Below, in pieces: positions 23,550 to 31,305 of a stretch of DNA of 33,735 bases. Position 1 is the stretch's first letter. Each line of letters opens with the position of its first letter. The notes under the pieces are model-generated. The model worked only from the letters and a program-made list of their open reading frames with translations, was not told the DNA's origin and did not search any database. The stretch is taken from NCBI GenBank assembly GCA_017555845.1, contig JAFZFO010000057.1:1-33735 (forward strand). Reading direction: 5' to 3'. This stretch comes from Bacteroidaceae bacterium. Its GTDB lineage: Bacteria; Bacteroidota; Bacteroidia; Bacteroidales; Bacteroidaceae. Both the position numbers and the translations under genes were made by a program.

Positions 23550-24581
23550 ATGCTTGCATACACATACATAGAAAAAGGAAAGTTCGCTTTGGTGGAAAAG
23601 CCGAAGCCTACATTGATAGAACCAACCGATGCCATTGTTCGTGTGACGATGAGTAGCATCTGTTCAAGTGACCTGCATATCAAGCATGGAAGTGTGCCTC
23701 GTGCGGTGCCTGGCATTACCGTTGGACACGAAATGGTGGGAGTGGTCGAAGAAGTAGGCTCTGGGGTTACGAATGTAAAGCCGGGCGACCGAGTGACGGT
23801 AAATGTAGAGACCTTTTGCGGCGAGTGCTTTTTCTGCAAGAATGGCTATGTGAACAATTGTACCGACCCGAATGGCGGTTGGGCATTGGGCTGCCGTATC
23901 GATGGCGGACAGACAGAATATGTGCGTGTGCCTTTGGCCAATCAAGGGCTGAACCGTATTCCCGATAGCGTGACCGATGAACAGGCTTTGCTGGTGGGCG
24001 ATGTCTTGGCCACCGGCTTTTGGGCGGCTCGTATTTCCGAGATAACCAAAGACGATACCGTCTTGATAATAGGAGCGGGGCCTACCGGAATATGTACCTT
24101 GCTTTGCGTCATGTTGAAGCAACCTAAACGCATTATCGTGTGCGAAAAGTCGGAAGAGAGACACCGCTTTGTGCAAGAGCATTACCCCGAAGTATTGCTT
24201 ACTACTCCCGAAGAATGTGAGGATTTCGTAATGACCAATAGCGACCATGGTGGAGCCGACCGAGTACTCGAAGTGGCCGGAACCGATGATACCTTCCGTT
24301 TGGCGTGGGAGTGTGCCCGTCCGAATGCCATTGTAACGGTGGTTGCCCTTTATGACCAACCGCAAATTCTTCCTCTTCCCGACATGTATGGCAAGAACCT
24401 CACCTTCAAAACTGGTGGTGTAGATGGATGCGATTGCGAGGAAGTCCTTCGCCTGATTGAGCAGGGAAAGATTGATACCACTCCGCTCATCACGCATCGC
24501 TTCCCATTGAGTGAAATAGAAGAAGCCTATCGTATTTTTGAGAATAAATTGGATGGGGTGATAAAGGTAATAATTGCATAA
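23550..24581 (+). CDS. Zinc-dependent MDR alcohol dehydrogenase
   Basis: A 343-residue NAD(P)-dependent dehydrogenase of the medium-chain family, probably acting on a secondary alcohol or polyol. Catalytic zinc ligands are C38 (SSICSSDLH) and H60-E61 (VGHEMVG). The structural zinc site is C90, C93, C96 and C104 in CGECFFCKNGYVNNC. The Rossmann motif GAGPTG is at 175-180, and E199 in IIVCEKSEER lies where NAD-preferring enzymes bind ribose. The C-terminal closure SEIEEAYRIFENKLDGVIKVII is typical. All key residues are intact and length is normal. It follows the nuclease gene closely with no visible promoter of its own. A decayed copy of its last 145 bases lies 1.9 kb downstream. Confidence 0.9.
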   Translation: MLAYTYIEKGKFALVEKPKPTLIEPTDAIVRVTMSSICSSDLHIKHGSVPRAVPGITVGHEMVGVVEEVGSGVTNVKPGDRVTVNVETFCGECFFCKNGYVNNCTDPNGGWALGCRIDGGQTEYVRVPLANQGLNRIPDSVTDEQALLVGDVLATGFWAARISEITKDDTVLIIGAGPTGICTLLCVMLKQPKRIIVCEKSEERHRFVQEHYPEVLLTTPEECEDFVMTNSDHGGADRVLEVAGTDDTFRLAWECARPNAIVTVVALYDQPQILPLPDMYGKNLTFKTGGVDGCDCEEVLRLIEQGKIDTTPLITHRFPLSEIEEAYRIFENKLDGVIKVIIA

Positions 24582-24617
24582 ATTTCAATAAATAATTATA
24601 AGTGTATATTGGCTAGT

Positions 24618-24641
24618 AAAAAAGGAGTATTACTCCTTTTT
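24618..24641 (+). terminator. Rho-independent terminator after the dehydrogenase
   Basis: AAAAAAGGAG pairs with CTCCTTTTTG around TATTA, ending in a T run 37 bases past the stop. A related hairpin built on AAGGAGTAG follows the decayed 3' copy at 26531. The following 24642-24890 stretch contains no gene; one loose pairing, TGGAAAAAT/ATTTTTCCA (24746-24783), is visible. Confidence 0.75.
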
Positions 24642-24890
24642 GTACAATATGACAATTGGTCGCCCACTCTTCTGTAATATTAATGAAACTGTTGGACTAT
24701 CAGTTTCCTATATGCATCTTACAATTCATTATAATAGTATAGATGTGGAAAAATCTAAAAAGTGCATTTGTGGAATTTTTCCATGTAAACAGAGTAATTA
24801 AATATATGGTATTCAATTACTATAATGCTATACTTTGGGAGCTTTTTTATGTCATGAGATTATATATTGAAACCAAATTCGCTACAATGT

Positions 24891-26231
24891 CTAATTTTTT
24901 AAACTCATAAAAATCAGTTCGAAAATATCATTAAAATCTTCAGTGTTAACTCCGTATATAGCGATTTCCTTTTTTAATATATCTTTGCATTCTTCTATGT
25001 AGTCTTGAGCGTCTTGGGAAAGATTTGATTTGAGAATTTTATCCCATTCAAATTCTTTCTTTTCTTCCCTATGTATTGTAAACCATAATGCCCCCCATAT
25101 TAATGATGAAATCCCAAATAATGCTCTCTCTACTTTAACTTTATGTAGCATAGTCTTGTCAATATCAGGAATGGCTTTATCGAATGTAATAGCAGAGTAA
25201 TTGAATGTCATTAATGATTCTTCTAATGGTTTTAAAATGTTTTTTTCATATGATGTTATTGACAACTTGCAATGATTCAAACGTGATAATTCACCTTGTT
25301 CACTTTCAACATTTATATGTAAATAGGGAACTCCCTTATGTGGTAAATCTAGTCTCGCAGCTAATGCTTCACCATTCTCAAATGTAAAATATACCTTTAT
25401 TCTGGTGGTATTATCATCTGCACCTCTGTATGATACCTCTACTTTATCATTTAATGGCGTTTGCTCGACTATTATATGATGAATAAAGATGGTTTGGACG
25501 TTTTGGAGAAGGCAGTGAGCAAAATGATAAAATGAAGAATGCACAGCTTTTGGTAAAGATGGACATGAAATTATTTGAAGCAAACATGCCCAAAATGATA
25601 AATAGCGACATTGACATGCCAATTCTTGCATTCTTACTTTATAAACAGTCTCGAATTTATCTTTATTAGGTTTCGAAATTTCTGAGGCGATTAAATATCC
25701 AAATCCTCTTAAATCTCTTACCCATTCTAAATTAATTAAGCAAGGTCTACAATGGACATTATAATCAAAATCATCATTATCATAATGCAAATTGAAAAAA
25801 TAAAAACTTATTTCATTATTAATAAAAATGAATGTATTAATCAATGAATCAGTTAAATTTATTATTTCATCAGTCTCTGCAGTTTTAAAGTCTATTTTTT
25901 CTAATTTATTGAAAATATTCTGAAGATTAAATAAGTACAAATAGATTAAATGATTGGGAAGCATGAATTTATGATTATTGATAACATAAGTCGTTGTTTT
26001 AAAGATTTCGCTCTTAATTTTGAAAAACGGTATCCCTTTCTTACTTCTGCAGAAAGCATTTAAATTCTCCCAACTTTCATATTCCTTGGGTAATGGAATA
26101 AAAGACAGTAAACCTATGTTTTTTTCGTTAAATTGTTCATTAACCATATCCTTAATGATAGAGGCCATCACTTGAATTTGAGGGATAGTTGCATCATTAC
26201 CTGTATAATCAATAGTAAAATCGTATTCCAT
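24891..26231 (-). CDS. Hypothetical protein in an AT-rich cassette
   Basis: A 446-residue protein with no signal peptide; it is strongly AT-rich. The N-terminal 30 residues (MEYDFTIDYTGNDATIPQIQ) begin a mixed domain. Residues about 85-165 are rich in Phe, Tyr, Asn and Ile (LIYLYLFNLQNIFNKLEK, LINTFIFINNEISFYFFNL). A Cys-containing central part follows (VHCRPCLINLEWVRDLRG, MQELACQCRYLSFWACLLQI). After it comes a beta-rich segment (KVEVSYRGADDNTTRIKVYFTF, VPYLHINVESEQGELSRL) and a helical C-terminus ending in DIFELIFMSLKN. No catalytic motif is recognised. AGGAG lies two bases before the ATG. It runs opposite to the dehydrogenase, and both its flanks carry dehydrogenase 3' ends, suggesting it arrived as a cassette. 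Defence function is only a possibility from context. Confidence 0.7.
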   Translation of the reverse strand: MEYDFTIDYTGNDATIPQIQVMASIIKDMVNEQFNEKNIGLLSFIPLPKEYESWENLNAFCRSKKGIPFFKIKSEIFKTTTYVINNHKFMLPNHLIYLYLFNLQNIFNKLEKIDFKTAETDEIINLTDSLINTFIFINNEISFYFFNLHYDNDDFDYNVHCRPCLINLEWVRDLRGFGYLIASEISKPNKDKFETVYKVRMQELACQCRYLSFWACLLQIISCPSLPKAVHSSFYHFAHCLLQNVQTIFIHHIIVEQTPLNDKVEVSYRGADDNTTRIKVYFTFENGEALAARLDLPHKGVPYLHINVESEQGELSRLNHCKLSITSYEKNILKPLEESLMTFNYSAITFDKAIPDIDKTMLHKVKVERALFGISSLIWGALWFTIHREEKKEFEWDKILKSNLSQDAQDYIEECKDILKKEIAIYGVNTEDFNDIFELIFMSLKN

Positions 26232-26314
26232 ATCTCCTAAAGCTCTTTTTTATATACAAAAAAATACTATTCTCATCAATTTAGATATTCTTATTTAATG
26301 AATTTGCGACAGAA

Positions 26315-26459
26315 TTAAGAAAGTCCTTCGCTTTATTGAATAAGACAATATTGACACCACTCCACTCATCACGCATCGCTTCCCTTTGAGTGAGATTAAG
26401 AAGCCTATCAAATCTTCGAGAATAAGTTGGATGGAGTAATTAAGGTGGCAATAGTCTGA
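26315..26459 (+). pseudogene. Decayed duplicate of the alcohol dehydrogenase 3' end
   Basis: From AAAGTCCTTCG at 26320 to TGA at 26457-26459 the sequence aligns, by eye, with the last 142 bases or so of the dehydrogenase gene (24440-24581) at roughly four identical bases in five. The core CTCATCACGCATCGCTTCCC is exact in both. One base is missing near 26396 relative to the intact gene, breaking the frame. It is on the same strand and is followed by a terminator hairpin, as the intact gene is. It is a leftover 3' end, probably displaced when the intervening segment was gained or left by a tandem duplication. Confidence 0.8.
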
Positions 26460-26530
26460 TATATAGTAAATAATGATTATGTAATTATATAAGTATATAG
26501 TTATGTAATTATATGTTGATATATCTTAAC

Positions 26531-26568
26531 AAGGAGTAGAAACAGAGTGATTACTACTCCTTAGTTTT
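26531..26568 (+). terminator. Terminator after the dehydrogenase remnant
   Basis: AAGGAGTAG (26531-26539) pairs with CTACTCCTT (26554-26562) around a 14-base loop and is followed by AGTTTTTT. It resembles the terminator after the intact dehydrogenase (AAGGAG/CTCCTT core), supporting common ancestry of the two 3' regions. The rest of the 26232-26770 gap holds no gene; TATATTGTGA/TCACAATATA form a loose inverted pair at 26696-26758. Confidence 0.65.
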
Positions 26569-26770
26569 TTATAAGCGCATCGAATATTGGATGTGTCTTT
26601 TACAAATGCAGTACTAGCCGAATTTGTTCAAAATATGCTCTGAATCGAAAATTGCATTTCTTAATAGATTCTGCACGATTTCGGGCATTTTTCAGTATAT
26701 TGTGAGTTTTGATATGATATGAAATTCACATAGCAAATTATAAAAAAATCACAATATATCTGACATAAAT

Positions 26771-28588
26771 TTAATTCTTAACTATTGTATTGTTATATGG
26801 CAGTATGATTCTGGTCAGATTATAAATAGGAAAGGTGGTAAACACATTTCTATCTTCATCCTTCATTTGGGTCACTATGTATTCTGCAATGTCAGTATTA
26901 TCTAAAAGAATATATGCCGCTGTTTTAATCATTAGGTCATCAAACTGAGTTAACTCTAATAGAGTACTTTTTTCTTCATCAGTCAATGGCCGCAGTCTTT
27001 TCTTGATTTGTAGCTCATTTATATGATGAATGTTTACTAAAGTTGAATCCTCATTTCTATCCATAAGCCACTGAGCAAATAAGAGTGAAACATTTAATAT
27101 ATGTTCTCTTTTAGCAATAAGTGATTTCATTAATAATTCATCAGATGCTTTAATCATCTCTAATAAATCGAGATTTGCTTGCACCAACACTCTTCTATCA
27201 ATTGATGTGTATTTTTCGTACGAATCAATAATCTTATCGTATGGGATATTATCGAACATAACATATCCCTTTTGTTCAAGCCATGAAAATGGTGGAACCT
27301 GAAATGGAACCTCGCCATTTCCGCTAGTTACCTTTATATTCGAACTCTCAAAGAAATCATCTATATAATACTTTCCGTTGTCATCACTATGGCTACTTAA
27401 TAGCAAACATATATTTGCTATATCCAATCTAAAAACGTCATTTGGGTTATTCAAACTGATAGATTGATGTTCAATCAATGTTGTATACAACTTTTGGATT
27501 GATATATTATCGTCTTCATCAAACTCATTATAATCAATTGGGGTTATGACATTAAGAACCTTCATTACCTGTGCATGTTTCTTAAAGTCCTCTATTTTAT
27601 TTTCGATATGAGATAGAATTTGTGTATCTACAGAAGAATTTAAGTCAAATGAATGTTCTCCAAATTTAATGTGCTTCTCTTTGAGTATCTGTAAATATAT
27701 TGAATATGCTATAATGTATTGTTCCGTCGTTTTAGAAATAACATTTATTGTTACATTGTTTTCTTTAATCGATGGATCATTATTTATTTTTAGTGATAAT
27801 AAACCAGGTATTTCGTATGTTGTAAACTGTTTAGAGATACTATGGTTATATGATTCACTAACAATGATGTCATTGATACTTACAGTTTCTTTCTTGGTTG
27901 ATCTTATCTCAGGAAAGTAAATTGTCATACGACCATTGCCTAAAGGAATTTCTGCACCCTCTTTAGTCTTCACATAGATAAATGATTTGAACCCCTCAAA
28001 AATATCTTTTGCGAAATTTTCCTTCTTTCCTTGTAAAGAAAAGCCCCATTGGTATTCTTGTGCATTTTGGATATCTTCAATCTTTAATTCATCCTTATTG
28101 GCAAAACTTTTCTGCTTAATGCAATCCTCCATAAAACCTGCCAATTGTATGGAAACTACATATTTATTATCATCCAGAGAATCAAAAGAATATGTTTTTG
28201 TCTTTTGATCTTCCTTTAGACTTGATAATTCTGTCCTAATCTCGATGGGAGCCATCATCTTATAAAATATTCTCGATGCCCCATCTTCTTTCACTTCTAC
28301 TACAAAAAAGACAAATCCTTCGCTACGAGAATTTTTCAAGAAAACAGTTTCCACAGGAAAACTTTCCTTTTCTTCAAATTCGTCAACTTGCTTTCCTTTA
28401 ATTTGTATACGTAAACTTCCGACATAGTTTGCTCTAATATCTTTCTTTCGCTTATAGATATTCAAAAAGCCATCCCAATCAGGAGTTTTATCATTCTCTT
28501 GAATTTGGGGTGATATAAGTTCGCAGGTGTTGAAATATCTTTTTACAGCACCTGTTGCGAGTTCTTCTATGTCCTTTTTACTCAACAT
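26771..28588 (-). CDS. DUF4365-type N-terminal nuclease-like domain protein
   Basis: A 605-residue cytoplasmic protein. The N-terminal 150 residues match the DUF4365 pattern: DIEELATGAVKRYFNTCELI, then TPDWDGFLNIYKRK at 35-48 (D37, D39) and LRIQIKGKQV at 59-68 (Q62-x-K64), followed by FFVVEV and FYKMMAP. This is the PD-(D/E)XK-like arrangement with QxK, so nuclease activity is plausible. The remaining 450 residues are mostly helical with some beta sections (YEIPGLLSLKIN) and have no motif I recognise; they may sense or bind a partner. The ATG lies inside the last codons of a NUDIX coding frame, 11 bases before its stop, so the two were an overlapping operon. The NUDIX gene is now truncated. 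DUF4365 genes are frequent in defence regions, which fits the surroundings. Confidence 0.7.
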   Translation of the reverse strand: MLSKKDIEELATGAVKRYFNTCELISPQIQENDKTPDWDGFLNIYKRKKDIRANYVGSLRIQIKGKQVDEFEEKESFPVETVFLKNSRSEGFVFFVVEVKEDGASRIFYKMMAPIEIRTELSSLKEDQKTKTYSFDSLDDNKYVVSIQLAGFMEDCIKQKSFANKDELKIEDIQNAQEYQWGFSLQGKKENFAKDIFEGFKSFIYVKTKEGAEIPLGNGRMTIYFPEIRSTKKETVSINDIIVSESYNHSISKQFTTYEIPGLLSLKINNDPSIKENNVTINVISKTTEQYIIAYSIYLQILKEKHIKFGEHSFDLNSSVDTQILSHIENKIEDFKKHAQVMKVLNVITPIDYNEFDEDDNISIQKLYTTLIEHQSISLNNPNDVFRLDIANICLLLSSHSDDNGKYYIDDFFESSNIKVTSGNGEVPFQVPPFSWLEQKGYVMFDNIPYDKIIDSYEKYTSIDRRVLVQANLDLLEMIKASDELLMKSLIAKREHILNVSLLFAQWLMDRNEDSTLVNIHHINELQIKKRLRPLTDEEKSTLLELTQFDDLMIKTAAYILLDNTDIAEYIVTQMKDEDRNVFTTFPIYNLTRIILPYNNTIVKN

Positions 28589-28859
28589 TGATATTGATTA
28601 GGTTATATTTATTAAGTTTATCTACAATTTCCTTATCTGCAGGCAACCATTCAACACTATCGAGCGATTCTACAGTAAGCCAACGCGCGGACATATGCTC
28701 TCTCAGCTCTATCTCTACCGATTTCACACTACATAAATAGCAGTGCATTGTTAGGTGAAATGACGGATAGTCATAGTCTGTTGTACAGAGAAATTTGTCG
28801 ATGGTTATATCTATGCCAAGTTCCTCTTGTATTTCTCGCTTGAGAGCAGATTTAGAGAG
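28578..28859 (-). pseudogene. 5'-truncated NUDIX hydrolase (MutT-like)
   Basis: In a frame shifted from the gene upstream, the minus strand encodes LSKSALKREIQEELGIDI, then FLCTTDYDYPSFHLTMHCYL and REHMSARWLTVESLDSVEWL, and ends KYNLININVE-stop at 28578. REIQEELG is the core of the NUDIX box (RE-U-x-EE-x-G). The tail matches 8-oxo-dGTP/dCTP diphosphatases of the MutT type. The first 45-50 residues, including the G-x5-E half of the box, are missing. At the place of the box's first Glu the frame already reads Cys, and a stop lies a few codons further up. The break near 28860 is where the DUF262 gene ends. Without its N-terminus it cannot be active. Confidence 0.82.
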
Positions 28860-31305
28860 ACAGAGGTGTCTTGTTGATCACATTTTCCATAAAATAAACC
28901 ATATCCTCTGAAGTATATTCAGTCGGCTCTTGCTCATCAATCTTTATAGAGTAATGTCCATCTGTTCCATACCATTCAATAAGGTAATTGTGTCCATCAC
29001 ATTCTAACTGGAAGGCATGTTCATACTCACCCTTAGAATCATGTAACTTAAACATCTTTTCGTCAAACTTATTTTTCTTGCAAAGATTTCTCAGATATAC
29101 AAGAATAGGGTCAAAGCAATGACTGTCTCGTGTCTTGCGTTGAGCCATAATAACATGTCCATTATGAGAGTATATACGTTTGTTCCATGCCTCGTCAAGT
29201 ATTAAGTTATTCTTGATTATACATTGAATCCAAACAGGTGCATCAGCCTGTTTGTCTTGTATTGTTGCCAACAAAAAGTCTTTTGCTGATAATTCATTAT
29301 ATGACTCCATCCAAAGGTCAATCAGGGCTTTGATGTTTGCTCCGTATGCCTGACCTTCTTTTGTGTGTTCACGCATATAACGTTTGAAACTGTTATCACG
29401 GTCTTTGTTGTATTGGAACAATCTGTTACTCTCTTTCCAGCAATATGGTGCAAAGACAAGCATTGCTGTATAATAAGTCTGACTTTCATCTTTCATGCAA
29501 TCAAGCAACTGTAGTAATCTGTTACTATATTGTTTGAAGGAATCTAGATTGTTGTCTGCCCAGTTCAGAAGACAACGGACTTGTCCCCAAAGGTATGGAT
29601 GTTGCTCTACTTTGTCAAGTTCTGTTTCCCATATATCAGAATTGTCCAGGATAAGTTTCGCTTTCAGACGTTCTTCTGCCAGTGATTGATTGTCCAGTCT
29701 TTGGTATGTCTTTTCTGAGGACTTCAGGAATTTCTTGACAACCATTTTGTCCAATTCTATATCAAGGCTATTACTCTTAACAAAATCAGACAGGTCAATA
29801 GCCATTTGTTTCAAGCTAAGAGTAGCTTCCTTGGAGAACTGTATTTTATCAATACGCTGGTTGTTATTATCATTCAGTAAGATGTTACGAGTTGTGCGAA
29901 CCCAATCCTGAAGGTTTTTCAACCAAAAAATGTGATTATTTTTAGCAAAATACCAAGCCATAGCTTCGCCTTCCATCTTTTTTGTTTTTACTATAGGGAA
30001 GGCGCGAAGATACAATAGCATTGCATAGAATGTTAATTCTACGTCGTTCGGTACCTTTGTTTCCAAGAATGAGTCAAAGAGAGAACGTTCGTCCTTGTCA
30101 ATATGGCTTATCTCTGGTAGCAAGTATGAAGTCTCATAGTAAATATCATTACTATCCTTGTAAATCAAAAGATTCATATCATCTATCAATCTTTTGAAAT
30201 TCAAAACCAAAGATGATGATGGGACAGTAATGTGCTGCTCATCGCTACGAAGATCGGTTAAGCTATCGGTATAGGCAAAAAGCAGATTGTCGATTTTGGA
30301 TTCTTCAAGATTGTATGATGCCTCTGCTAGATTCTCTTGTATATTCTCGTTCTCAAACAACTGAACGGCAATTAGTCTAAGCAACAGTTTCTTAAACTGA
30401 AGTTCAGAGAGTTTAGCTGCCTTTAATCTGGTTTTCTTTCTGTCCTCTGGTGCAACACTCTCTGTGTCAAGAATTGCTTGTCTTGCATACTTGTGCCAGA
30501 ACAGGTCAATCCATGCGCCGTCCATCAAGGTACGCCACATCTCTTCATCCTGCTCAGATGCGAGTGGAATATCTTGTTCATCCTTTTCCTTTTGCTGAAT
30601 TTGCAGTTCCTCTTCAAGTGTGGATTTCAGTTTGTCGAAATCAGAAAGTTGCTTGCCGCGAGCATTCATCTTGATAAACAATTCATTTGACAACCCAAAT
30701 TCTCCCAGATTGAGTAGATTGAACGTAATGTGTTCGAGATTCTGTCGGCATACATTCATATCCATCTGCCAGTCATCTCCCATCTCATTGAAAATTGCAT
30801 CTATCATTACAAGCATAGAAAGGATTGTAGGGTCGTATTTCCATTCCCATTTGAACCAATCTCTTCCTTTTACAATAATAGAAGGTGTTGTCTTCTTGTT
30901 CTGAGCTTCTGTGACAAACTGCATTGCTTCGTGCTGTACAAGTTCATCGCAAAATTCATCTGAGGTGTTTCGTGTTTCGTATGTAAACACAGAATGCTTC
31001 TTGTCACCGGAAACACTTAGTTGCACACCCATCATCCAATGAAGTAGGAAGAGGGTAGTAAGTCGCTGTTGTCCATCGAGGGGCTCAAAAGCATTGTTTT
31101 GGTTGCTTCCATATACGAAATCAAGTTCAGTAGCAGATCGTTTACCCTTAACTACAAGCAGGAGGGTATGCACGAACACCTTACGGATTTCGTCAACCTT
31201 TTGACTCTGTCTGCCTTGTGCATAATCGCGCTGAATCTTTGGAATACGCAACTTGCCTTGTTTCAACAAGTCATTGAAACTATATTTCTTTAAGTTGTCG
31301 CTCAT
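28852..31305 (-). CDS. DUF262 protein (GmrS-like), second gene of a pair
   Basis: An 817-residue protein. The DUF262 signature is complete: LRIPKIQRDYAQGRQ near 18-32, ELDFVYGS, and FEPLDGQQRLTTLFLLHW with D77-G-Q-Q-R81, the nucleotide-binding motif of GmrS/SspE-type ParB-fold domains. In GmrSD-like systems this domain hydrolyses NTP and controls a nuclease domain. I find no HNH/DUF1524 motif in the rest, which is helical and rich in Trp and Leu with a small C-terminal domain (FQLECDGHNYLIEWYGTDGH). A nuclease must therefore come from its partner. The start codon overlaps the partner's stop as ATGA and is preceded by AGGAGG seven bases upstream, so production is coupled. Its last codons (...NKTPLSL-stop) run into the truncated NUDIX gene; the stop itself may come from NUDIX sequence. 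Confidence 0.82.
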   Translation of the reverse strand: MSDNLKKYSFNDLLKQGKLRIPKIQRDYAQGRQSQKVDEIRKVFVHTLLLVVKGKRSATELDFVYGSNQNNAFEPLDGQQRLTTLFLLHWMMGVQLSVSGDKKHSVFTYETRNTSDEFCDELVQHEAMQFVTEAQNKKTTPSIIVKGRDWFKWEWKYDPTILSMLVMIDAIFNEMGDDWQMDMNVCRQNLEHITFNLLNLGEFGLSNELFIKMNARGKQLSDFDKLKSTLEEELQIQQKEKDEQDIPLASEQDEEMWRTLMDGAWIDLFWHKYARQAILDTESVAPEDRKKTRLKAAKLSELQFKKLLLRLIAVQLFENENIQENLAEASYNLEESKIDNLLFAYTDSLTDLRSDEQHITVPSSSLVLNFKRLIDDMNLLIYKDSNDIYYETSYLLPEISHIDKDERSLFDSFLETKVPNDVELTFYAMLLYLRAFPIVKTKKMEGEAMAWYFAKNNHIFWLKNLQDWVRTTRNILLNDNNNQRIDKIQFSKEATLSLKQMAIDLSDFVKSNSLDIELDKMVVKKFLKSSEKTYQRLDNQSLAEERLKAKLILDNSDIWETELDKVEQHPYLWGQVRCLLNWADNNLDSFKQYSNRLLQLLDCMKDESQTYYTAMLVFAPYCWKESNRLFQYNKDRDNSFKRYMREHTKEGQAYGANIKALIDLWMESYNELSAKDFLLATIQDKQADAPVWIQCIIKNNLILDEAWNKRIYSHNGHVIMAQRKTRDSHCFDPILVYLRNLCKKNKFDEKMFKLHDSKGEYEHAFQLECDGHNYLIEWYGTDGHYSIKIDEQEPTEYTSEDMVYFMENVINKTPLSL

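Noticed and set aside
23664-24497. A 277-residue minus-strand frame opposite the dehydrogenase
   Set aside because: The plus-strand dehydrogenase has all catalytic and zinc residues; the opposite frame shows no family features.
24746-24783. Second terminator for the minus-strand unknown gene
   Set aside because: The TGGAAAAAT/ATTTTTCCA pairing is AT-rich with a 20-base loop and no T run after it.
28852-31305. HNH nuclease motif in the second DUF262 protein
   Set aside because: Scattered His and Asn residues (for example SHNGHVIMAQ) do not form the H-x-P ... NLTLL ... N ... F..K pattern of DUF1524.
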